Below are positions 1-6,169 of a stretch of DNA of 37,326 nucleotides, one piece after another; within the stretch, counting starts at the first letter, position 1; every line of letters begins with the position of its first letter. Made by a program: the position numbers and the translations under genes. The stretch covers positions 1 through 37,326 of the forward strand of contig CAISGE010000019.1 in NCBI GenBank assembly GCA_903884815.1, read 5' to 3'. The notes beneath the pieces were generated by a model that saw nothing but the letters and a program-made list of their open reading frames with translations, made no database searches and was not told the DNA's origin. The DNA comes from Candidatus Omnitrophota bacterium (GTDB lineage: Bacteria > Omnitrophota > Omnitrophia > Omnitrophales > Aquincolibacteriaceae).

Positions 1-13
1 ATGGGGCTATCTC

Positions 14-60
14 CTTTGGTTTAGGGCTCGTCAAAGCCCGGTTGTTTGTAGCGACCAAAG
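14..60 (+). other. nested stem-loop upstream of the pilin genes
   Basis: An outer 7-bp stem (CTTTGGT at 14-20 with ACCAAAG at 54-60) encloses a 5-bp inner hairpin (GGGCT at 24-28 with AGCCC at 35-39) and an unpaired stretch at 40-53. It lies about 75 bp before the first pilin start. The window edge may cut off part of the structure. Leaders of pilin operons sometimes carry c-di-GMP riboswitches, but I cannot assign this one to any class. Confidence 0.3.
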
Positions 61-136
61 AATACCTCATGCCACTCGTTTTTATAACCCTGAATTTACA
101 GGGATTTTAAGACATAACCCTAGAAGGAAATCGTCT

Positions 137-607
137 ATGAGAAATTTTGAAAAAGGTTTTACGCTTGTGGAGGTACTGATCGTGGTGGTGATCATCGCTA
201 TCCTTGCGTCGCTTATCGTGCCGCGCATGCTGATGCAGACCGAAAAAGCCAAAGCTGCCGAAGCCCTGCAGATGATCGGTGCCATTAAGCGTGCCGCGGA
301 ACGATATTACGACTTTAATGGGACTTATGATGTGCCCAGTGTGAATATTGTTTCGAGCCCTGCAGGTACCAGCGGCGACTGGGCGGATCTAGGACTCACA
401 GGTATTGAGAAAACAAAGGATTGGAAATATAGTTACTTAAGAGACGTGGGGAACTTCGTCTTGCGCGCTCAGGACTACGACAGCGCTACGGGATTAGTCG
501 GAAAAAAATATGAAGCGCATTACGAACTTATGACCGGCTGGGAATGTGGACCTGGGTTTAAATACATCGATAATGATTCTTCCGGAGCGAGTGGCTGCAC
601 GATTTAA
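137..607 (+). CDS. type IV pilin / pseudopilin, first of a tandem pair
   Basis: This encodes a 156-aa prepilin. It has a short basic leader (MRNFEKG) followed by the type III prepilin cleavage motif G^FTLVEVL, so prepilin peptidase would cut after Gly7 and methylate Phe8. The conserved Glu at mature position 5 is present. Residues 8-30 form the hydrophobic N-terminal helix, and the charged helix continues to about residue 55 (TEKAKAAEALQ, RAAERYYDF). Two cysteines near the C-terminus could close a D-region disulfide. A purine-rich ribosome site (AGAAGGAAA) precedes the ATG. The downstream gene at 729 is a paralog sharing 35 identical nucleotides. The product could be a major pilin of a T4P system or a type II secretion pseudopilin; no assembly gene is in the window to decide. 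Confidence 0.93.
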   Translation: MRNFEKGFTLVEVLIVVVIIAILASLIVPRMLMQTEKAKAAEALQMIGAIKRAAERYYDFNGTYDVPSVNIVSSPAGTSGDWADLGLTGIEKTKDWKYSYLRDVGNFVLRAQDYDSATGLVGKKYEAHYELMTGWECGPGFKYIDNDSSGASGCTI

Positions 608-610
608 AAT

Positions 611-690
611 GTAATATGTGGTATGTCGTATGTCGGAGGAAGTAGTAGACGGTTTTTTTCGACATACTCCATATGTATATGCGACGGGAA
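611..690. repeat. intergenic palindrome built on 7-nt units, family A copy 1
   Basis: The gap between the two pilins contains an imperfect inverted repeat: 614-628 pairs with 660-674 at 13 of 15 positions. The left side also reads as successive 7-nt units related to ATGTCGT, and a T7 run lies in the loop. A homologous element follows the second pilin. It could act as a 3' mRNA hairpin, or be part of a repetitive element family. Confidence 0.65.
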
Positions 691-728
691 TGCCGCGTGT
701 TCTAGGATAGGATACGAGGAGGCAGATC

Positions 729-1226
729 ATGCGAAACGTGAAGAGGGGATTCACGCTTGTGGAGGTACTGATCGTGGTGGTGATCATTGCGATCCTCGCG
801 TCTCTCATTGTGCCGCGTATGCTCATGCAGACCGACAAAGCCAAGGCCGCCGAAGCTCTGCAGATGGTTGGTGGTCTCAAAAGAGCCGCGGAAAGATACT
901 ACGATTTCCATGGTACTTTTGTTCTTCCCTCGCCTTCAGACAAAGGGATTAGTTCGGCCTATGGGCTTATGACTGCAGGCGATTGGTCGGATCTGGGACT
1001 CCAAGGTCTTGAGAAATCAAAGGATTGGCAATATTCGTATACAAATGCTGATGTTAATTCTTATATGCTCGCCGTATGGAACAATGAGGAGACCAATGGT
1101 ATTGTTTTCGTGGGTTCCGAAGATGCTGCTAATCCGAGCTATTGGGACTGTACCGGGGTCTTCAAGCCTATGACTGCCGATGTTCCCGCCTGGCCTACGC
1201 AGTCAACGCAAGGCTGCACGATTTAA
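729..1226 (+). CDS. type IV pilin / pseudopilin, second of a tandem pair
   Basis: This encodes a 165-aa prepilin with leader MRNVKRG and cleavage motif G^FTLVEVL, including Glu5 of the mature protein. The N-terminal 50 residues are nearly identical to those of the gene at 137 (IVVVIIAILASLIVPRMLMQT, then K-K-A-AEALQM). The globular part differs except for a shared DW-DLGL stretch, a KDW-YSY motif and the final Cys pair ending in GCTI. A GGAGG ribosome site precedes the ATG. The strong N-terminal and weak C-terminal similarity fits a tandem duplication followed by divergence of the exposed domain. The two products may be major and minor pilins, or alternative pilins. Confidence 0.93.
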   Translation: MRNVKRGFTLVEVLIVVVIIAILASLIVPRMLMQTDKAKAAEALQMVGGLKRAAERYYDFHGTFVLPSPSDKGISSAYGLMTAGDWSDLGLQGLEKSKDWQYSYTNADVNSYMLAVWNNEETNGIVFVGSEDAANPSYWDCTGVFKPMTADVPAWPTQSTQGCTI

Positions 1227-1313
1227 AGGCAATATGTCGTAGGTGGTAGGTTGTATGTCGGAGGTAGCAGCGGCTGGTTTTTTGCGCGACCTGCGACATA
1301 CGATATACAACAC
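1227..1313. repeat. intergenic palindrome built on 7-nt units, family A copy 2
   Basis: This follows the second pilin as copy 1 follows the first. An inverted repeat pairs 1233-1244 with 1289-1300 at 11 of 12 positions. The left arm reads as consecutive 7-nt units (ATGTCGT, AGGTGGT, AGGTTGT). A shared core, TATGTCGGAGG followed by an AG-rich stretch and a T6 run, makes it homologous to the element at 611-690. Confidence 0.65.
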
Positions 1314-1331
1314 AAGCGTTTGTTCGATTTC

Positions 1332-1360
1332 TTGACTTGAGCGTCCTAAACAGTTAGTAT
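1332..1360 (+). promoter_or_regulatory. sigma70-type promoter of the TIGR04073-like pair
   Basis: TTGACT (1332-1337) and TAGTAT (1355-1360) are separated by 17 bp. The expected transcription start near 1367 is only about four bases before the ATG at 1371, and no Shine-Dalgarno sequence is visible, so the mRNA may be nearly leaderless. Confidence 0.5.
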
Positions 1361-1370
1361 TTTTTCACTT

Positions 1371-1736
1371 ATGAGACTAAAGAATCGCTTTGCCCCCTCT
1401 CGTTTCGTCCTCCCTCTCCTTATTCTAATCCTGACTTCTGCTTTGGCCGCACCCGCGTATGCCGGATTTTTTGAGGCCAGTGACTGGACGAAAGAGCCCA
1501 CTTATTTGAAGAAGACTGAGCAGAAACTGGGCTTCGGCTTTCTCAACCTTACGGCCGGCTGGACGGCGCTTTTTTTTGAACCCGCCAACGGTCAGAATTT
1601 CTTCACCGGCCTCGGCAATGGGGTTCTCTATTTCGCCACCGATACTCTCGGGGGCGCTCTTCACGCAGTAACCTTTCCTATTTCTCTGGATATTCCTCTA
1701 CCTCATGGCGGGATCGTTCATGAATATACAAAATAG
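1371..1736 (+). CDS. small exported protein, TIGR04073-like (exosortase-associated family)
   Basis: This encodes a 121-aa protein of unknown function. The N-terminus is a signal peptide: a basic start (MRLKNR), a hydrophobic core (LPLLILILTSALA) and a probable cleavage after AYA near residue 31. The mature part has the pattern KLGFGFLNLTAGW, a Gly-rich middle (GLGNGVLYFATDTLGG) and a TFPI-DIPLP-GG ending. I recall this pattern from the family annotated as putative exosortase-associated TIGR04073, common in Verrucomicrobia, Lentisphaerae and Omnitrophota genomes. No exosortase gene is in this window. The next gene encodes a paralog and starts inside this one. Confidence 0.75.
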   Translation: MRLKNRFAPSRFVLPLLILILTSALAAPAYAGFFEASDWTKEPTYLKKTEQKLGFGFLNLTAGWTALFFEPANGQNFFTGLGNGVLYFATDTLGGALHAVTFPISLDIPLPHGGIVHEYTK

Positions 1737-2115
1737 CCGCTTTTCTATGGCACTTCTCTTGTCGGGTTGTCTCTTTTTTTCCGGTCTTGCGTCGGCACAT
1801 GCGGCGTCCCCTTGGGCGGACAAACAGGGGTATGGGCCGCGGACGGGCGGCAAGCTCGCTTTTGGCCTCAAGAATACGCTGCTGGGTTGGATGACGCCCT
1901 GGGCGGAGGCCAAGAATCCCAAATATTCCAAAGAATGGGTGGGATTTTCCGCAGGATTTGGCGAGGGTTTGATCAATACTGGGGCCGGCGTGGTCCAGCT
2001 TGCCACGTTTTTAATCCCCGTCGATTTTCCGGACATCGGCTACGGGCTCCCTATCCCGGATCCCGAGAGGGTCAAGAATCCACCGAAGCCTTACGCCCCT
2101 TACAGCAAGAGGTAG
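1720..2115 (+). CDS. small exported protein, second TIGR04073-like paralog
   Basis: This encodes about 131 aa from the ATG at 1720; an in-frame ATG at 1705 would add five residues. It overlaps the end of the previous gene by 17 nt in another frame, suggesting translational coupling. The N-terminus is a signal peptide (SMALLLSGCLFFSGLASAHA). A lipobox-like LSGC lies near residue 17, but an ordinary signal peptidase site after AHA is at least as likely. The mature protein repeats the KLAFGLKNTLLGW, GFGEGLINTGAG and IPVDFPDIGYGLPIP pattern of its neighbour and has a Pro/Lys-rich tail. Its function is unknown; the pair may act together at the cell envelope. Confidence 0.75.
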   Translation: MNIQNSRFSMALLLSGCLFFSGLASAHAASPWADKQGYGPRTGGKLAFGLKNTLLGWMTPWAEAKNPKYSKEWVGFSAGFGEGLINTGAGVVQLATFLIPVDFPDIGYGLPIPDPERVKNPPKPYAPYSKR

Positions 2116-2142
2116 TCTCTTTCCCCGGGATTCCTTCCGGTG

Positions 2143-2171
2143 TTTCCAAGCTCCGTCGACTCTGCTATACT
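2143..2171 (+). promoter_or_regulatory. promoter of dapL
   Basis: TTTCCA (2143-2148) lies 17 bp before TATACT (2166-2171), with an extended -10 TGc at 2163-2165. The ppdK promoter uses the same two hexamers and spacing. Confidence 0.55.
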
Positions 2172-2244
2172 TTTGCACGTTTTCCGAGGGGGCAGGCTTA
2201 GTCCGGCCCTTGATTTTCACTCTTAACCCAGCTTAGGATGCGCC

Positions 2245-3435
2245 ATGACCCAACAGCCTATTTCGTTTGAACCGACCGAGCGTCTCAAAAAACTGCCGCC
2301 TTACCTGTTTGCGGAGATCGACAAGAAAAAGCGCGAGCTCATCGCCAAAGGGAAGGACGTGATCGACCTCGGCGTTGGGGATCCGGACATTCCGACAGGG
2401 GATTTCATCATCGAAGCCTTGAACGTCGCGGCTAAAAACCCGCGCAATCACCGCTATGCCTTAGATCAAGGGATGCCGGAATTCCGTCACGCGATACGCG
2501 ACTGGTTCCAACACCGCTTCAACGTCAAGCTCGATCCGGATAAGGAAATTCTTCCGCTCATCGGTTCCAAAGAAGGCATCGGGCATTTGCCGCTTGCGGT
2601 GCTGAATCCGGGCAACGTCTGCCTTATCCCGGATCCGGGCTATCCCGTGTATCGCTCGGGCACGCTTTTCGCTGAAGGCATTCCCTATACGATGCCGCTT
2701 CTGGAAAAGAACCATTATCTGCCGGACTTTGATGCGATCCCGGCGGATGTGCTCAAGAACGCGCGGCTCATGTTCCTCAACTACCCGAACAATCCGACTT
2801 CGACAGTCGCGGATAAAGCTTTTTTTGAAAAGGCTGTGGCGTTCGCGCGTAAGCACGGCATCTTGATCGCGCACGACGCGGCCTATTCCGAGATGTGCTA
2901 CGAGGGGTTGAAGTCCCCGAGCATTCTCGAAGTCCACGGCGCGAAAGAGATCTGTGTGGAACTCTTCTCGCTTTCCAAGACCTACAGCATGACCGGCTGG
3001 CGCATCGGATTCGCGGTCGGGAACGTGCAGGTCCTTGCGCTTTTGGCGAAGGTGAAGTCGAATCTGGATTCCGGGATCTTTCAGGCGATACAGATCGCGG
3101 GCATCACGGCGCTTCAGGACGGGCAGGCGGAGCTAGAAAAGAATCTCAAGATCTATCAGGAGCGTCGCGATCTTCTGGTCCAGGGATTTAAGGACCTTGG
3201 CTGGAGGATCGAGGCACCCAAGGCGACTTTTTATGTCTGGATCCCGGTGCCGCCGGGCTACACTTCCTCCGAATTAGCGCTGAAATTCCTGGAAGAACTC
3301 AATATCGTCGTGACTCCCGGGAACGGCTTCGGACCGAACGGAGAAGGGTATTTCCGGATCTCTCTCACGGTGGCTGAATCGCGGATCATGGAAGCTCTCG
3401 ACCGGATCAAGAAAAGCCACCCGCATCATCGGTAG
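2245..3435 (+). CDS. dapL: LL-diaminopimelate aminotransferase
   Basis: DapL converts L-tetrahydrodipicolinate and glutamate directly to LL-diaminopimelate and 2-oxoglutarate, bypassing the succinylase and dehydrogenase routes to lysine and peptidoglycan. The 396-aa length and fold-type I pattern fit: VIDLGVGDPDIPTGDFI near the N-terminus, the MFLNYPNNPTS cofactor motif, AHDAAYSEM, and the PLP-binding lysine in SLSKTYSMTGWRIGF at about residue 245. An Arg in the GYFRISL motif near the C-terminus would bind the substrate carboxylate. A promoter with an extended -10 lies about 75 bp upstream. Other class I aminotransferases are possible, but the N-terminal LPPYLFAEIDKKK stretch is typical of DapL. 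This route is known from chlamydiae, plants and several PVC-related lineages. Confidence 0.9.
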   Translation: MTQQPISFEPTERLKKLPPYLFAEIDKKKRELIAKGKDVIDLGVGDPDIPTGDFIIEALNVAAKNPRNHRYALDQGMPEFRHAIRDWFQHRFNVKLDPDKEILPLIGSKEGIGHLPLAVLNPGNVCLIPDPGYPVYRSGTLFAEGIPYTMPLLEKNHYLPDFDAIPADVLKNARLMFLNYPNNPTSTVADKAFFEKAVAFARKHGILIAHDAAYSEMCYEGLKSPSILEVHGAKEICVELFSLSKTYSMTGWRIGFAVGNVQVLALLAKVKSNLDSGIFQAIQIAGITALQDGQAELEKNLKIYQERRDLLVQGFKDLGWRIEAPKATFYVWIPVPPGYTSSELALKFLEELNIVVTPGNGFGPNGEGYFRISLTVAESRIMEALDRIKKSHPHHR

Positions 3436-3468
3436 ATCTCAGATCTCAAATTTGAAGTCCCAAATCGA
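3434..3468. repeat. intergenic 7-nt unit repeat, family C copy 1
   Basis: The gap between dapL and folK is made of 7-nt units: AGATCTC twice, then AAATTTG and related units. It contains the 13-mer ATCTCAAATTTGA (3443-3455), which recurs at 14329-14341. The repeat occupies almost the whole intergenic space and runs up to the folK ribosome site. Confidence 0.5.
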
Positions 3469-3475
3469 GAAGCAC

Positions 3476-3961
3476 ATGCCTAAAGTCTTTATCGGGGTCG
3501 GTTCGAATCTTGGTGACCGGTCCGGTTACCTCGCCTTTGCCCGGAAGGAACTTTCCTTGGTTGCGGGGCTTACGGATCTCCGGTTGTCTCCTGTTTATGA
3601 AACCGAGCCGGTAGGAGCTGAAGGCGGATCGTTTTTGAACGCGGTCTGGAGTTTTGAAACGGACTTATCGCCGCGCGTGCTTTTGAATAAGCTTCATGAG
3701 ATCGAGTCGAAAGCGGATCGCGAGCGCCACAAACCTAACGCGGCGCGGACGCTAGATCTGGATCTCCTCGCTTACGGGAATGAAAAAATCCTGGAAGACG
3801 GCTTGCAAGTGCCGCATCCCAGAATGCATGAGCGCCGTTTCGTCCTCGAACCCTTTTGCGATCTGGAACCTGAATTTGTTCATCCGGTTTTAAAAAAAAC
3901 GATGCGACAGCTTTTGAATAATCTTGGCGCAACGCACAACGCGCAACGCGCAGCGAAATGA
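3476..3961 (+). CDS. folK: 2-amino-4-hydroxy-6-hydroxymethyldihydropteridine diphosphokinase
   Basis: FolK transfers pyrophosphate from ATP to 6-hydroxymethyl-7,8-dihydropterin in folate synthesis. From the ATG at 3476 the product is 161 aa, the usual size. It starts MPKVFIGVGSNLGDR, as FolK proteins do, and a GAGAAG ribosome site precedes it; the in-frame TTG at 3452 lies inside a repeat and is unlikely. Motifs seen are YETEPVG, the metal-binding RTLDLDLL and VPHPRMHERRFVLEPF. The last dozen codons (GATHNAQRAAK) are encoded by the family B repeat, so the C-terminal tail looks like read-in from a repeat element. panC follows after 40 bp. Confidence 0.93.
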   Translation: MPKVFIGVGSNLGDRSGYLAFARKELSLVAGLTDLRLSPVYETEPVGAEGGSFLNAVWSFETDLSPRVLLNKLHEIESKADRERHKPNAARTLDLDLLAYGNEKILEDGLQVPHPRMHERRFVLEPFCDLEPEFVHPVLKKTMRQLLNNLGATHNAQRAAK

Positions 3962-3996
3962 CTTCCCGTTGTGCGTTGATCGTTGCGCGTAGAACG
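3926..3996. repeat. palindrome of 7-nt units overlapping the folK end, family B copy 1
   Basis: A perfect 12-bp inverted repeat (3930-3941 with 3967-3978) is embedded in runs of imperfect 7-nt units. On the left these are GCGCAAC, GCACAAC, GCGCAAC and GCGCAGC; on the right GTTGTGC, GTTGATC and GTTGCGC. The 15-mer beginning GCGCAACGCAC is found again at 24574-24588. The left half codes for the last residues of FolK. Confidence 0.75.
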
Positions 3997-4001
3997 GAAA
4001 T

Positions 4002-4871
4002 ATGAGAACTATCAGAAAGCCAGAGGAACTCACGAAAGCCCTGGATAAACTTCGGGCGCAAGGGAAGTGCGTCGGCTTTGTCCCGACCATGGGAGCACTG
4101 CATGAAGGTCATTTGTCGCTCGTGCGGGCCGCGAACCGTGAGAACGATATCAGCGTCGTTAGCATTTTTGTGAACCCCACGCAATTCGGCCCCCAAGAAG
4201 ACTATACGAAATATCCTCGCGTACTCGGCGCGGACCGAAAAAAGCTTCGGACGGTCGGGGCCGACTACCTTTTTTGCCCCTCGACTGCGGCCATGTATCC
4301 CGAGGGTTTCAACAAGCCCCTGAAGTTCGCTGGGGCGAAATGGCCGAGGCTTGCTCGGGGTCTTTGCGCGAAATTCCGTCCGGGGCATTTTCAAGGCGTG
4401 GTGACTGTGGTCACAAAACTTCTCCGGATCACGGGAGCCTGCCGGCTCTATCTGGGAGCGAAGGATTGCCAGCAGGCGGCTGTCATTGGTCAGCTGATCC
4501 GGGATCTGGGCCTTGACGTCCGGGTTCGTGTCATGCCGACGGTCCGGGAGAAGGATGGGCTCGCCATGAGCTCAAGAAATCGCTATCTCAGCGCTGACGA
4601 GCGGCGCAGGGCTCTTACGATCTCGCGGACGCTCTTTCGTTTGAGGCGTGATCTTCAGAGGAATGCGGGAACGGTCGCAGGTCTCCGGGCACGCGCGTTC
4701 CATGAATTGAAAAAGGACATGGACCGGGTCCAATATCTGGAGGTCGTGGATGCCGAGACGCTTCACCCGGCGAGAAGGCGGGGGCGAAAGAGGGTCGCGC
4801 TTGCGGCCTGCTTTGTCGGCAAGACAAGGCTTATCGATAATGTTATAATCCCGCCCTCACGAATCCCATAA
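4002..4871 (+). CDS. panC: pantothenate synthetase (pantoate--beta-alanine ligase)
   Basis: PanC joins pantoate and beta-alanine with ATP to form pantothenate, the precursor of CoA. The 289-aa protein has the nucleotidyltransferase HIGH-like motif in PTMGALHEGHLSLVR (about residues 28-42), the IFVNPTQFG pantoate-site motif, YPEGF, and the KMSKS-like stretch DGLAMSSRNRYLS. The length matches the family. panD follows at once and supplies beta-alanine. A promoter for panD lies inside the end of this gene, so the two can be transcribed together or separately. Confidence 0.95.
   Translation: MRTIRKPEELTKALDKLRAQGKCVGFVPTMGALHEGHLSLVRAANRENDISVVSIFVNPTQFGPQEDYTKYPRVLGADRKKLRTVGADYLFCPSTAAMYPEGFNKPLKFAGAKWPRLARGLCAKFRPGHFQGVVTVVTKLLRITGACRLYLGAKDCQQAAVIGQLIRDLGLDVRVRVMPTVREKDGLAMSSRNRYLSADERRRALTISRTLFRLRRDLQRNAGTVAGLRARAFHELKKDMDRVQYLEVVDAETLHPARRRGRKRVALAACFVGKTRLIDNVIIPPSRIP
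4821..4849 (+). promoter_or_regulatory. promoter of panD inside the end of panC
   Basis: AAGACA (4821-4826) lies 17 bp before TATAAT (4844-4849), with an extended -10 TGt at 4841-4843. The -10 is followed directly by CCCGCCCTC, a C-rich start shared with three other promoters in the window. Confidence 0.6.
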
Positions 4872-4886
4872 GGAGTTCGAATCTGT

Positions 4887-5243
4887 ATGCAAAAACAATT
4901 GTTAAGCGGCAAGATCCACCGGGTGACCGTTACGGAAGCCTGCATTGATTATGAGGGCAGCATCACGATCGATAGCCTTCTCCTCAAGAGCGCGGGCATT
5001 CTCCCTTATGAAAAAGTCCTCATCGCGAATCTGAATAACGGGTCCCGCATCGAAAGTTATGCTATCTCCGGGCCCGCGGGTTCCGGCGTGATCTGCTTGA
5101 ACGGGGGAGCGGCCAAACACGGCAAGGCGGGGGATCTGGTGATCATTCTGACCTTTGCCCTAATGTCTGAAAAGGAAGCCCGGAAGCACAAACCTAAAGT
5201 CGTTTACGTGGATGCCAAGAATCGCATCACTAAGAAGAAATAG
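4887..5243 (+). CDS. panD: aspartate 1-decarboxylase
   Basis: PanD decarboxylates L-aspartate to beta-alanine for pantothenate synthesis. It is made as a proenzyme that cleaves itself to create a pyruvoyl cofactor. The 118-aa sequence keeps the cleavage dyad Gly24-Ser25 (YEGSITID) at the standard position, Lys9 and His11 near the N-terminus, and the NGSRIESYAI and LNGGAAKHGKAGDLVII motifs. A long basic C-terminal tail (KKK) ends the protein. An AAGGAG ribosome site and its own promoter precede it. The downstream gene, one base after the stop, is an aspartate dehydrogenase, so substrate supply may be linked. Confidence 0.95.
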   Translation: MQKQLLSGKIHRVTVTEACIDYEGSITIDSLLLKSAGILPYEKVLIANLNNGSRIESYAISGPAGSGVICLNGGAAKHGKAGDLVIILTFALMSEKEARKHKPKVVYVDAKNRITKKK

Positions 5244-5244
5244 A

Positions 5245-6060
5245 ATGAAAAAAAAGATCAAGGTCGGGATCATCGGGGGCGGGACGATCGGAACGGCGCT
5301 CGCGCATGCGGTGGTGAAGGATTTGAAGGCCTTTGCCCAGCTTAAATTCCTGTGCGAGAAGCACACGGAAAAGGCCGCGTTGCTCCAGAAGAAATTTCAG
5401 TTCTACGCTCGCTTGGTTCCTTTGACCGAATTGGTCCGCCGTTCGGATCTGATCATCGAGGCCGCGTCACCCAAGGTCGCGGCGCAAGTAGTAAAGCTTG
5501 CCAGCAAGTGGAATAAAAAAGTGCTTATTATGAGCGTTGGCGGGTTGCTCCAACCGCCGGTCGTGGAAATCCTGAGGAAGAATCAGTCCCGCATCTTTTG
5601 CCCTTCGGGCGCCATCACGGGGGTGGACGGCGTTCTGGCCGCGGCCAACGGGAAGATCCGGAAGGTTCGTCTGGTGACGCGGAAGCCCCCCGAAGCGTTG
5701 ATGGGCGCGGCGTATTTTCTTAAGCATCCCTTTCCTGTGCTCAAATCGCTTACGGAAGAACGGCGTGTTTTTTGCGGCGTCGCGGCGGACGCCATTGAGC
5801 ATTTTCCGCAGAATATCAATGTCGCCGCGGTGCTGAGCCTTGCGGGGGTTGGGCCTGAGCGCACGCAGGTGGAGATCTGGACCTCGCGCGCCTACAAAGG
5901 GAACCGGCACGAGGTGACCGTGGAAGGGGATTTTGGAACGTTCACGACCATCACGCAGAACCGGCCCGCGCCCGGAAATCCCAAGACCAGCTATCTCGCC
6001 ATTCTTTCCGCCATTGCCACGCTCAAGAAGGCCTTCGCTTCCGTTCGCGTCGGAACCTGA
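5245..6060 (+). CDS. nadX: L-aspartate dehydrogenase
   Basis: The family interconverts L-aspartate and iminoaspartate/oxaloacetate plus ammonia using NAD(P). The ATG at 5245 gives 271 aa. It opens with a Rossmann GIIGGGTIGTAL motif (about residues 7-18), followed by DLIIEAASP, a PSGAITGVDGV loop, NINVAAVLSLAG, and a conserved RHEVTVEGDFG segment whose His is the probable catalytic residue. The C-terminus has the NPKTSYLAILS helix common to the family. It is usually paired with nadA for NAD synthesis. Here it follows panD with one base between, which suggests it may instead make aspartate from oxaloacetate for beta-alanine. That role is inference. Confidence 0.85.
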   Translation: MKKKIKVGIIGGGTIGTALAHAVVKDLKAFAQLKFLCEKHTEKAALLQKKFQFYARLVPLTELVRRSDLIIEAASPKVAAQVVKLASKWNKKVLIMSVGGLLQPPVVEILRKNQSRIFCPSGAITGVDGVLAAANGKIRKVRLVTRKPPEALMGAAYFLKHPFPVLKSLTEERRVFCGVAADAIEHFPQNINVAAVLSLAGVGPERTQVEIWTSRAYKGNRHEVTVEGDFGTFTTITQNRPAPGNPKTSYLAILSAIATLKKAFASVRVGT

Positions 6061-6169
6061 CGGCCCTGACTTTGGGTTTCTTTTTATGAATGGTAGTCAG
6101 GACCGCCCCAATTTCGAAAAAGTTACAATGAATAGGAATTGGGGGCCGTCTGGCGGAGGAATTCCTCTC

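Noticed and set aside
5933..6169. Upstream extension of the uvrA frame (an extra 79 codons overlapping nadX)
   Set aside because: The extension has no family similarity, and a GGAGGA site precedes ATG 6170, where UvrA proteins start.
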